NCBI GenBank assembly: GCA_021738565.1 | Contig: JAIPBT010000042.1 | Coordinates: forward strand, 1-36,131 | Source of the DNA: Bacteroidales bacterium | GTDB lineage: Bacteria > Bacteroidota > Bacteroidia > Bacteroidales > GCA-2748055 | DNA: 36,131 nt | Reading direction: 5' to 3' | Shown here: one piece after another, positions 1-12,400 of the stretch | How the letters are laid out: every line of letters begins with the position of its first letter | Position numbering within the stretch: the first letter of the stretch is position 1 | Translations under genes and position numbers: made by a program | Notes under the pieces: model-generated | The model's input: only the letters and a program-made list of their open reading frames with translations | What the model was told of the DNA's origin: nothing | Database searches by the model: none

Positions 1-11
1 CACACATTGAT

Positions 12-52
12 CCCCTAACGCGACGAAGTCGTCCCTAACGAACCGACTAACG
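12..52. repeat. CCTAACG-flanked mini-hairpin repeat, copy 1
   Basis: Two copies of CCTAACG flank a small palindrome (CGAC-GAA-GTCG, 21-31), and a further TAACG follows at 48-52. The same layout, with a different palindrome core, recurs at 29401-29429. This fits a dispersed intergenic repeat family; its function is unknown. Confidence 0.5.
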
Positions 53-71
53 GGAGGTTCCCCAAACTTTC

Positions 72-157
72 CTTTGTGATCTTTGTGCTTCCTTTGTGGT
101 ACTTCGTGTAACAGCTTAAACACAAAGATTCACAAAGAAGACATAAGGTTCACAAAG
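72..157. repeat. Inverted, roughly 10-bp-phased CTTTGTG / CACAAAG array
   Basis: CTTTGTG occurs at 72, 81 and 92, with a degenerate CTTCGTG at 102. The reverse complement CACAAAG occurs at 121, 131 and 151, with a degenerate ACATAAG at 141. The two 37-nt halves can pair imperfectly (about 27 of 37 positions by eye) around a 12-nt loop. It looks like an intergenic repeat/hairpin element. Confidence 0.55.
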
Positions 158-472
158 TAAACCCTTCATATTTCAAATTCTGTGTGAATCAACTAACATT
201 CAAACCGCAAACATACACTGTAAAAGCCTTTTCCTCTTTTTTACACCTCTTCTAAGCAGTTGAAAAGAAAATTTCTAACTTTAAATTTTTGCAATATTTT
301 TTCGTATTTTGACAACCTATTAATAAATCCCTCGTATAAATGAACAACTGGAATGACAATTAACTACAACTTAACCCGTTGAGAAGAGACCAATTTATTA
401 TGAAGGACCTGAGCCCCCCTCTGAATTGATCCTCCCGGAATGAACGTTGCCATTAACACAAGGGACAGAGCT

Positions 473-3400
473 ATGAAACTAACTACCTTGGCATACAGAA
501 GCATCCTGCTGTTTATACTGCTGGTCCTGGCATTTAATGAACATTTATACGCCGAAGATATTGATGGACTACCCCCGGATACCACATATTGCATTACAAG
601 TCCACCTGACACTCTTACAGCAACTCAGCCACCTGGCTGGACTTTTACAATGGCAACGCCTGGCCTGGTTTACAGCGCAAATAACATTTGTGTATTTGAT
701 CCCAGCGTTGCCGGTATTGGTGATCACACATTGGTCTGGGCACAGGGACATGCATCAAAGGAAACCACAATCATTATCCATGTTGTCACTTCCACCACCA
801 CACTTTCCCTTTCTGTTGATGAGGCCTGCGTGGATGCCCCGCCCCTCAATCTCTCGGGCGGAAGTCCGACAGGAGGAACCTATTCGGGTACGGGAGTGGT
901 GGGATCTCCCCTGTTTAATCCGGGCAGTGCCAATATCGGAGCCAATACCATCACTTACACTACAAGCGATGGATGTCAGGCCACAGATGCATTCACCGTC
1001 CATGCACTTCCCAATGTGACCCTTGATCCTTTTGATGTGGTTTGTGAAGGCGCTGCTTCCTTCGCACTTTCAGGCGGGAATCCTTCAGGAGGCGACTACT
1101 ATGTCGACGGTACAGCAACCGGGGTGTTCGATGAGACCGACAGCCCCGGTAGTTATACCATCAGGTACGAGTACACCGACGGCAACGGCTGTACAAACGA
1201 CGATTCGGAGACGTTGACCGTCGAGGCGCTGGCCGCGGTATCCATATCGAGCCTCGATGCCGAATACTGTGAAACAGAGGGGGATGACCCGATCTCCGGA
1301 TCTCCGGCCGGCGGAGTATTTTCCGGGAACGGTATTGTTGACCTGGGATCCGGGAATTATGCGTTTAATGCCAGCGATGCGGGTGTAGGAACACATACCA
1401 TCACCTATACATATACATCTGCCAATGGCTGTGTAAATTCAACAACACAGGATGTCGAAGTGGGTGTGCAGCTCACCCTGGGCGGACTCAGTGCCGACTA
1501 CTGCGCGGATGATGCCATTGAAACCGCGGTGGCAACCCCCACGGGAGGAAGTTACAACGTGGTCTCCGGACTTACCGACAATGGTGATGGATCGGCCGAT
1601 TTCGATCCCTCCGTTGCCGGGGCTGGTAGCTATACCATTACATACACCAACAACAGCATTGTGGGATGTCCTACAAGCATCAGCACAACTGTAGACGTCC
1701 ACTCCCTTCCCACACCTTCAATAGCAGGTTTAAACAATACCTACTGCGAAGATGCCGCTGTTGATGTCATTACCGGGAACTATGCACCGGGCGGAGCATT
1801 CTCCGGCAGCGGCATCACGGACAATGGTGATGGAACGGCCGACTTTGATCCCACTTCTGTTGCCGTGGGAGGCCCTTATTCCATAACATATTCCTATACC
1901 GACGGAAACGGATGTTCAGCAGAAGCTACCGGGGAAACGAACATCAACCCGCTTCCCACAGCAATTATTTCAGGTGATGCAACGATATGCAACGGCGATG
2001 CAACACCGATCCAGGTAGATCTCACCGGTACTGCACCCTATGACTTCAGGTATACCAACGGCGCATCCAATACTGATGTTACCGGTCATGGAACCGATAC
2101 CTACACAACCGATGTCTCCCCAGCTTCTACTACAACCTATTCCATGGTATCGGTAGTGGACGATAACGGATGTACCAGCAATGGCAGTGGAAGCGCCACC
2201 ATCACGGTTAATCCGCAGGTGGCCATAACCGTTCAGCCCGTCAGCAAAACAGTATGTATAGGTGCAAATCCAAGTTTTTCAGTGACAGCCACCGGAGTAG
2301 GGTTGTCCTACCAGTGGCAGAAAGACGGCGCAAATATTTCCGGAGCAACAAATTCAACCCTGTCGCTTTCCAATGTCGACTCAGACGATGAGGCGGGTTA
2401 TACATGCATTGTTTCCAGCACCTGCGGAGGCCCGCTCACATCAAACGCGGCAACCCTGACCCTGTATGATGATGTTTCCATATCTGTCCATCCGCAGGAC
2501 AAACTTCTGTGTACGGGCGAAGATCTTAGTCTTTCGGTTACTGCATCGGGTTCGAACCTGACTTACCAGTGGAAAAAAGACAACGTGGATATTGCCGGAG
2601 AGAATTCAGACACGTATACCAAACTCAGTGTTACAACCGCGGACATCGGTAACTATACATGTTATGTCGGGGGAACCTGCAGTCCGACAGAGAGCAATTC
2701 TGCAACTGTGGAGGTGGATGCCCCGATCGTCATCACTTCACAGCCAACCAACAAAACAGCATGCGAAGGCGGTAATACAGGATTTTCAGTAACTGCAACA
2801 GGTACATCACTTACTTACCAATGGCAAAAAGGGGGAGTTGACCTTTCCGGAGAAACAAGCCAGAGCCTCACATTCAACGGACTGACAACAGCTGATGCAG
2901 GAAACTACAGGTGCGTCATAACGAGCCCATGCGGTGAGACAGCAACCAGCAATACCGTCACCCTTACAGTGAACCTCACCACCACCATCGACGACCACCC
3001 CGACGATCTTATCGTTTGTGTCAATGAATTTGCCGGTTTTGAGGTCACTGCCTCGGGAAGCAACCTGACCTACCAATGGCGACTGGACGGAGGCAATGTA
3101 TCTGACGGTATGTTCATCTCCGGGGCGACCACCAATTCAATTACTATTAACCCGGCCCAGACAAGCGACGCCGGCAACTATACGGTTATTGTTTCGGGAA
3201 GCTGCGGGATCCTGACCAGCGATCCGGCCGAACTGGTGGTAGATGACAACATTGCCATTACGGTACAGCCTTCCGACAAGACCGTGTGCCTTGGGTCAAA
3301 TACATCCCTTTCGGTAACAGCAACAGGAAGCAACCTCTCATACCAGTGGTTCAAAAATGGCGGTGCAATGTCCGGAGAAACCAGTTCAACACTGAGCCTT

Positions 3401-6400
3401 ACCTCCGTGACAGAAAGCGATGAGGCAAGCTATTACTGCCGTGTTTCCAATTCATGCGGACAGCAACTGCCCAGTAACAGTGCAGATGTTGTTGTTAACC
3501 CGCTTCTTTCAATAACCGATCACCCAGACGATGCCATTAGGTGCGTTGGGGATGACATCACACTGAGTGTAACGGCAACCGGAACTTCCCTGGGTTACCA
3601 GTGGTACGAAGGTGCAACGGCACTGACAGACGGAGGCAACATTTCCGGCGCCACCTCCGCCAGCCTTGTTATTTCAAACTTGCTCACCACCGATGCCGGA
3701 ACCTATTACTGCACTGTTTCCAGCGATTGCGGCACCGCGAACAGCGACCCGGCAGACCTGGTAGTGGACTCGGAGATCACCATTACAGCACAGCCTTCCA
3801 ATAAAACAGTCTGCGAGGGAGACAATGTCAATTTCTCCGTTACAGCTACCGGGACCAATCTATCCTACCAGTGGCAGAAAGATGGCACAGACCTGTCAGG
3901 CGAAACCAATTCAACCTTTTCCATTTCGGGTGTTGCAGCCGGGAATCTTGGTAGCTACAGGTGCGTGATTTCCAATTCCTGCGGCAACTCAACAAACAGT
4001 CAGGCAGCAACCCTTGCCCTCTATGACGAGACACAGATCACCGGACAGCCTGTTGCAGTAACCGTGTGCGAAAATGGCAATGCTTCATTTTCAGTGACAG
4101 CAACCGGCTCCAACCTTACTTACCAGTGGTATGTGGACGCGACAGCGCTTGTTGATGGAGCGGACATTTCCGGATCAACATCAAACAGCCTTTCCCTTGC
4201 CAATGTAGCTCTGGCGGATGCCGGTAATTATTCATGCCAGGTGACAGGATCCTGTGGAACAGAGAGCAGCAATCCCGCCACACTGGTGGTGCAGGAAAAT
4301 ACGGTAATAACATCACAGCCATCGAACAAGACTGTTTGTGCAGGGGCCAATGTCACATTCAGTGTCACTGCCACAGGAAGCAACCTTACCTACCAATGGC
4401 AAAAAGATGGAAGTAATCTCAGCGGGAAGACCAATGCCACATTGCAGCTTACAGGAGTTGCGCAGTCCGACCAGGGATTATACAGCTGCGTGGTATCCGG
4501 CGACTGCGGAAACAGAACAAGTAACGGGGCCTCCCTAACAGTGAATTCCATTACCACGATAACTGATGAGCCGGATTCAGATGTCGTTTGTGAAGATGAC
4601 AATATCAGTATTTCAATCACTGCTACAGGTACAAGTCTCACTTACCAGTGGCAAAAGGATGGCAGCAATCTTGCTGATGCCGGTGATATAAGCGGTTCCT
4701 CCACCAACAGCCTGACTGTTGCAACTGCAGAACTTGGTGACGCCGGGGTTTACGGTTGTATCGTAACCGGTGTCTGCGGAACGGACAACAGTAACGCGGC
4801 CACAATAGAAGTACTTGAAAATACAGAGATCAGTTCACATCCATCAAATAAAACTGCCTGTGCCGGTGATGATATTTCATTCAGTGTTGCAGCAACCGGA
4901 AGCAACCTTACCTACCAGTGGCAAAAAGACGGGGTCAATATCAGCGGTGAAACAGGTGCAACATTGCAATTAAATTCAGTTTCTGTAGCCTCCAGTCAGG
5001 GATTGTACCGTTGTGTGGTTACGGGTGACTGCGGTACGGTAAACAGCAACGGGGCCATGCTTACCGTGTACGCCAATACAAGCATCACGTCGCAACCCTC
5101 TTCAGCCACCATCTGTGAAAATGCAGATATAAATTTAGCCCTGTCAGCAACAGGCAAGACACTGACCTACCAATGGCAAAAGGACGGGTCGGACCTCTCG
5201 GATGCAGGAAATATCAGCGGTTCCGCCACCAACAGCCTTACCCTGACAACCGCGCAGCTTGCCGATGACGGTGTATACACGTGCGTGGTATCAGGAGCCT
5301 GCGGATCACAAAACAGCGACCCTGCAACCCTTACGGTACAGGAAAACACACAGATCACAACACAACCCTCCAACAAAATTGTATGCGCAGGCAGCGATGT
5401 TACTTTCAGTGTTGTAGCAACCGGAAGCAACCTCACCTACCAGTGGCAAAAAGATGGTGCAAATGTATCCGGTGAGACGAGTGCCACATTGCAGCTTACT
5501 TCCGCAGCTTCCGGGAATGCCGGAACCTACCGGTGTGTGGTTACCGGAGATTGCGGTACGGTGAACAGCAATGGAGCTTCTCTTACAGTGAATGCAAATA
5601 CGGCAATCACAGTCCAGCCCTCTTCTTCAACTATTTGTGAGGATGATGGATACACTTTTTCACTTACCGCAACAGGAACAAACCTCTCTTACCAGTGGCA
5701 AAAGGATGGAACGGACCTGTCTGATGCAGGAAATTTCAGTGGAACAACAAGCAACAGCCTTACAGTTACAAGTGCCGACCTTGTTGACGAGGGAGTGTAT
5801 ATTTGTGTGGTTACCGGTACCTGCGGCAACCAAAGCAGCACTGCGGCCTCCCTTGAGGTGTTAGAGAATACAAGGATCGTGACCAATCCTGCGAACAAGA
5901 CCGTCTGTGCAGGAGCCAATGTATCCTATACTGTGGTGGCAACCGGGAGCAACCTGACCTACCAGTGGAAAAAAGACGGAAACAACATCAATGGCGCTAC
6001 CACTTCAACCCTTCAACTGCTGTCTGTCCAGCCTCAGAACCAGGGGCTTTACAGCTGCGAAATTACAGGCGACTGCGGTACACTAAACAGCAACGGCGCC
6101 TCCCTTACGGTTAGGACCAATACAGATGTAACCCTGCAACCGGTTTCAGATACGGTTTGCGAAAATGACCAGGTAACATTTTCTGTCAATGCTTCCGGCC
6201 ATAGCTTATCCTATCAATGGAGATTCAACGGCACTGACCTTAGCGACAATGGTACAATTGCAGGCAGCAGCACCTACAGCATGATCATTGATCCGGCAGC
6301 AACTTCAAATTCAGGACTGTACGAATGCTATGTAACAGGTTCCTGCGGCAATGAACTGAGTACCGCGGCCACGCTCCTGGTGAATGAAAACCTGGAAATT

Positions 6401-9400
6401 GCATCCGGAACCCCCACCAACAAAACGCTTTGCCCGGGCGACAATGCCGTGTTCAATGTTACGGCAACCGGTTCTGAACTTACCTACCAGTGGCAGAAGG
6501 ATGGTATTGACATTTCAGGGGCAAATGGACGGAGCCTGATCCTTACCAATATCACCGATGCAAATGAAGCAGAATACCAGTGCGTGATCAGCAGCGCCTG
6601 CGGAAGCGATGTGTCCCAGGTTGCCACATTGGAGGTTTACGATGCAGTAAACATTACCGACCAGCCTGAAGCTCTCACAGTCTGCGAAGGTCAGAGTGCA
6701 GGTTTCACGGTTATTGCAACAGGAACGGGCCTTACCTACGAGTGGAGGTATAACACAGTACCCATGTCAAATAGTACTAAAATATTTGGTACAGATGAAA
6801 ATACACTTGAAATTATTCCTACATCTGTATCCGATGCAGGCACCTATACATGCCGGATCACCGGTACATGCGGTATCCAGAACAGCGATCCCGTGAACCT
6901 GATCGTCAACGATACGATCATCATCACAGCGGACCCGGTCGATATCACCGTCTGCGAAGGCAACAATGCAATCTTCAGCGTCGAAGCCGAAGGAACCAAC
7001 CTCACCTACCAGTGGCAAAAAAATGAAGTCGATATCCCGGGGGCAAATTCTGCTGAATTTATAATCAACAATGCAGTGGAAAGCAACGAGGGAACCTACA
7101 GGTGCGTGATCAACAGCGACTGCAACACCATCAACTCCGACGGCGGAGTACTCACTGTGAGCCAGGGCGCTACTATAACACAGGAACCAGCGGAATCAAG
7201 TTTTATATGCGAGGACAACAACCTGAATCTGGCAGTTACAGCTACCGGAACAGGCCTTACTTACCAATGGAGGAAAGGCGGTACTGATGTTCCCAACGGC
7301 GGGAACATTAGCGGAGCAACAACAAGCAACCTTGTGATCATCGGGGTAGATGCAACCAATGATGGTGTTTACTCCTGTGAAGTCACATCAGCCTGCGGAT
7401 CCAAACTCAGCGATCTGGCAGATGTGACCATTATGCCCAGAACCAATATTATTCAGCATCCTGTTGATTATACAATTGTGACGGGAAGCGATGCCAGCTT
7501 CTCTGTTAATGCTGAGGGCTATAACATTTCCTATCAATGGCAAAGAAACGGGACAAACCTGACCAATAATGATTCCGTATCGGGAGTCTTTTCAAACCAG
7601 GTCAGACTGTTTTCTGTCAGCGAGGAAGACGAAGGCACCTTCAGGGTGATCGTTTACGGGGAATGTGATACGGTTACCAGCAATCCCGCGGACCTTATCG
7701 TCAACCCAACATCTGAATTTGTTTCACAGCCGGAGGGCGATACTTTGTGTGAAAGAGAAACAGCATCATTCAGTGTTAATACCAACAAAATTAACCCGAC
7801 TTATCAGTGGAAATTCAACGGGGTTGATCTTACTGATAACGATACAATTAATGGATCCAACACCGCTAACCTTACCATCGATCCGGTCGCTACATACCAT
7901 GCCGGTGCCTATACTTGTGTCGTAAGTGATATCAATGGCTCGGAAAGCAGTGCCCCGGCCATCCTGGTGGTCTATGAAGGTGTTACGTATACCACGCAAC
8001 CTGCCGGAAAAGAACTTTGCGAAGGAGTCAATACATCATTCAATGTGGCCGCAACAGGTACCGGTCTCACCTACCAATGGAAACGCAACAATGTAGCGCT
8101 GACCAACAGCGGAAATGTATCGGGAGCTACTTCCAACAAGCTGATCATCACCGGTGTCCTGGAAACGAACGAAGGAACCTACCAGTGTGATATACTCGGA
8201 GCCTGCGGAGGCACCGCGCCCAGTAGCTCTGCCACTCTTATCGTAAATCAAAATACGGTTATCACCACTCAACCAACCGGAAACACACTCTGTGAAGGTG
8301 AAAACCATACTTTCAGTGTTGTTACAGAAGGTACCGACGTGACCTATACCTGGAAAAGAGGAAGCACAACAATAACCAATGGGGGAAACGTCAGCGGAGC
8401 CACAACCAATGATCTTGAACTTTCCGGAATTACTCTGGCAAATGCAGGATCCTACTATGTGGTCGCAGATGGTACCTGTGGAACCGAGAACAGCGATGTA
8501 GCGTCCCTCGTTGTGAAGGAAGCAACTGCAATAACTGTTGAACCCGACGACCTGGATGCATGCCAGGGCGACAATGTATCCTTCACCATCAGCGCAGAAG
8601 GTGATAACATTACCTATCAGTGGAGAAAAGACGGAGTAAATCTTTCCGACGGGGGAGATGTTTCAGGTGCAACTACCAACCGCCTCGAGATACAGAATGT
8701 AATCAGTGTAAACGGGGGTAACTACAGCTGCAGGGTTTTCGGTACATGCGATACCGTTAATAGTGCTCCTGCTACTTTAACAGTCTTCGATGATCCGGTG
8801 ATCAACACCCAGCCGGTCGGTGACACTATCTGTGAAGGAACACAGGCAACCTTTTCGGTCCAGGTAGCAGGCACGGGATATACCTACCAGTGGAGGAAAG
8901 ACGGTGTTGCACTTTCCAATATTTCAGGTAAGATCAGTGGTGCCGATGGAGCCAACCTGACCATATCCAATGTTACAACTACAGACGGAGGCAACTATTC
9001 ATGCCTCGTATCCGGTACATGCAAATCTGTAAACAGCGATGCTGTTTTACTGCTGGTCAAATCCAACGCGGTGATCACAAACGATCCGACCAATTACACG
9101 GGATGTGAAGGAGAATCTTTCAGTCTTGTTGTCGCGGCAACAGGCAGCGACCTTGACTACCAGTGGACCAAGGACGGCAGCATCATCTCCGACGGGGGCA
9201 ACATCTCAGGCACCAATACCAACAACCTGACCGTTAGCAACGCATTAAAATCCAACAGCGGATCTTACGAATGCCTGGTAACTGCAGGGATTTGTAATTC
9301 AGACAACAGCCTGCCTGCAACGGTTACAGTCAACAGGAATACGTCCATAACAATACAGCCGGTTGGCGATACCATTTGCAATGGTAACAATACCAGCCTG

Positions 9401-12400
9401 TCGATCACTGCAACCGGTGACAACCTGACAAGGCAATGGTACAAGGACGGCCTGGCATTGCAGGATACCAGTGGATACGCAGGCATTAATCAGAATACCC
9501 TGAGCATCACCCAGGCCGGGGAAGACTATGAAGGTTTGTATTCAGTGGAAGTGACCGGGGCCTGTGGCAGTGAAACAAGTAATTCTGCGCCGGTAGTGGT
9601 TCAGACACAGACACAGATCATTACCCATCCGGTTGCTAAATCGAAATGTGCCGGTGAATCTGTAATATTCAATGTTGTTGCTGACGGGGAGGACCTAACC
9701 TACCAGTGGCAGCAGAACACCCTCAACCTGTCGGACGGTGGCAACATCACCGGCGTGAACACCAACAGCCTTACAATCAACAACCTGGGATTTGCCAACT
9801 CGGGATCGTATCAATGCGTTGTCTCCGGGTACTGCGGGGATGAGACCAGTTCAAATGCTGATCTGACCATCAACAGCTCAACAGCCATAACCCAGCAACC
9901 TGTCGGAGATACCCTTTGCGAAGGAGAGGAAAAGATACTGTCCGTTACGGCATCAGGAAGCTTCATAAACTATCAATGGTATAAAGACGGCTCTGTGTTG
10001 CAGGATACAGGATATTATTCCGGAACAATAACAAAAGACCTAAACATCAGCCAGGTTGAAGAGACCTATGAAGGAGATTATTCTGTTGAAGTTACCGGCA
10101 TATGTGGTGACGAAACCAGCGTTGCAGTTCCCATTGTCGTCAATCCGAATACCCAGATTCTTTCCAGTCCTGGAAACAAATCAGTATGTGAGGAAGGATC
10201 CGTAATTCTGAATGTCTCTGCTGAAGGATTCGGCCTTACCTACCAATGGCAAAAGAACCTCAGTGACCTTTCAAATGGCGGCGACATTTCAGGAGCGAAC
10301 AGCAGCAGCCTTGTCGTCAACAACCTGGAACTGGCCGATGCCGGACAATACCGTGCAGTTGTCTCCGGTTTCTGCGGAACCAAAAACAGTACAGCTGCCG
10401 AAGTTACAGTATTAAGAAATACTTCAATTGCACAACAGCCTGTTTCAGACACGGTATGTGAAGGTGAGTTGGCATCGCTTGGAATCACTGCCAATGGTCA
10501 GGGAACATTAACCTACCTCTGGTACAAAGACAACCTGCCATTGCAGGATACCGGTGAATATGTCGGCGCAACTTCAGCCACATTGAACATCAGTCAGGCC
10601 GAAGAAACATACCAGGGTATGTATGAAGTTGAAATAACCGGTGCATGCGGTACTGAAACCAGTGTTTCCGTACCGGTGATCGTTAATGCAGAAACATTGA
10701 TAACCACACAGCCCCAGGACAATACAAGCTGTGAAGGATCTTCAATTATTTTGAGTGTAACGGCCTCGGGTGAGAATCTTTCCTACCAATGGCAAAAAGA
10801 CAATACGAACCTGTCCGATGGTGGGAACATAGGTGGGGCAACCGCCAAAAACCTTATTATAAACAATGCGTCATTGTCTGATGAAGGCACCTACAAATCT
10901 ATTGTTACCGGTGATTGCGGTCCGCTAAACAGCAGGGATGTAACCGTTTTGGTCAACCGCAACACTGTCATCACGCAGCAGCCTGTCGCGGATACAGTGT
11001 GTGAGGGAGCAGACGTAACCTTATCTGTTTCTGCAACAGGAGAAGCACTGACCTACCAGTGGTACCTGGATGGCCTGGCAATACAGGACACCGGCCGATA
11101 CACGGGGGCCGAAGATGCCACTCTCACGATCAGTCAGGTAACAAATGCCTATGAAGGAACCTATACTTGTCGCGTTGCAGGAGCCTGTGGAAGTGAAATT
11201 ACATCGAATACCTCCGTGGTTGTTTACAAGCAAACCTTTTTAACCAGTGAACCACCAAGTACATCCCTCTGTGCAGGTGAATTCGCAGTATTCAGGGTTA
11301 CAGCCACCGGCGAGAACCTGACTTACCAGTGGAGAAAAAACGGAACCGATCTTTCTGACGGGGGAAATATTTTCGGTGCCACCACAAATTCCCTGACCGT
11401 GAACAATGCCACAACTGCTGATAACGGAAATTATACCTGTGTTGTTACAGGCGAGTGTGGCCCACGTACATCAAATGATGCCCAGCTCATAGTATCTGAC
11501 TTCCCGGATGATGCGGGAACGATATCCGGAATGACCAGTGTGTGCCAGGGGGATTCAGGAATTTTGTATTCCATACCACTCATAGCAAATGCAGATTATT
11601 ACGACTGGAACGTACCCGGAGGTGTTACCATTACATCCGGCGACAGCACACAATCCATCCTGGTTGAATTTGAACTTTACCAGAACGGCGGCAATATTAC
11701 CGTACGCGGAATGAGTGCATGCGGTGCAGGCGGTGTATCAGCCCCGCTCACCGTAGTGGCCAGCCAGATCCCAGAGGCAAATGCAGGATCCGACCAGTAC
11801 GTGTGTGCAGATACCACAACATTGAATGCAACCGATCCTGTGATTGGCAACGGGAAATGGACGGTTCAGATCGGACAGCCTCAATTTGATGATTCAACCA
11901 GTCACCAGACCTTCGTTAGCAACCTCCGGAGAGGTGAGAACAGGCTCGTCTGGACCGTTACCGAATCGGGTTGTTCTGATTCTGATATAATAAGTATCTA
12001 CAACAATGCTGTTGATGCATCCGTGGGAGCCGATCAGACGATATGTTCCGACAGCATTACACTTACAGGCAACCAGATTATTGAAGGCGCTACCGGTACC
12101 TGGATACCGGTCAGCGGAAACTGTAACTTCAGCAATGCTTCTTCACCCACCAGCCAGGCGTATAATTTCGATCTCGGGATCAGTGAATTGATGTGGCAGA
12201 TCTCAAAAGGAAGCTGCTCCGATTCCGCCATACTTACCGTTGACAATCAGTCTCCGACAAGATCCGATGCAGGCATCAATCAGGTGCTTTGTACGGATTC
12301 AACAATGCTGGGCGGCAACGAACCCCTGATCGGTACGGGTCAGTGGAGCATCATCAAAGGGTCGGCCACCTTCGAGAACAACGACCGGACCATATACAAT

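Larger units (their letters stand above)
1..472. other. Repeat-rich intergenic spacer before the giant surface protein
   Basis: I see no convincing gene here. The left part holds short dispersed repeats: CCTAACG copies around a small hairpin at 12-52, and an inverted array of CTTTGTG/CACAAAG at 72-157. The remainder (about 200-440) is AT-rich and should carry the promoter and leader of the giant surface protein. I looked for the Bacteroidota TAnnTTTG -7 element and found no good match; TATTTTG at 305-311 is one base short. Confidence 0.6.
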
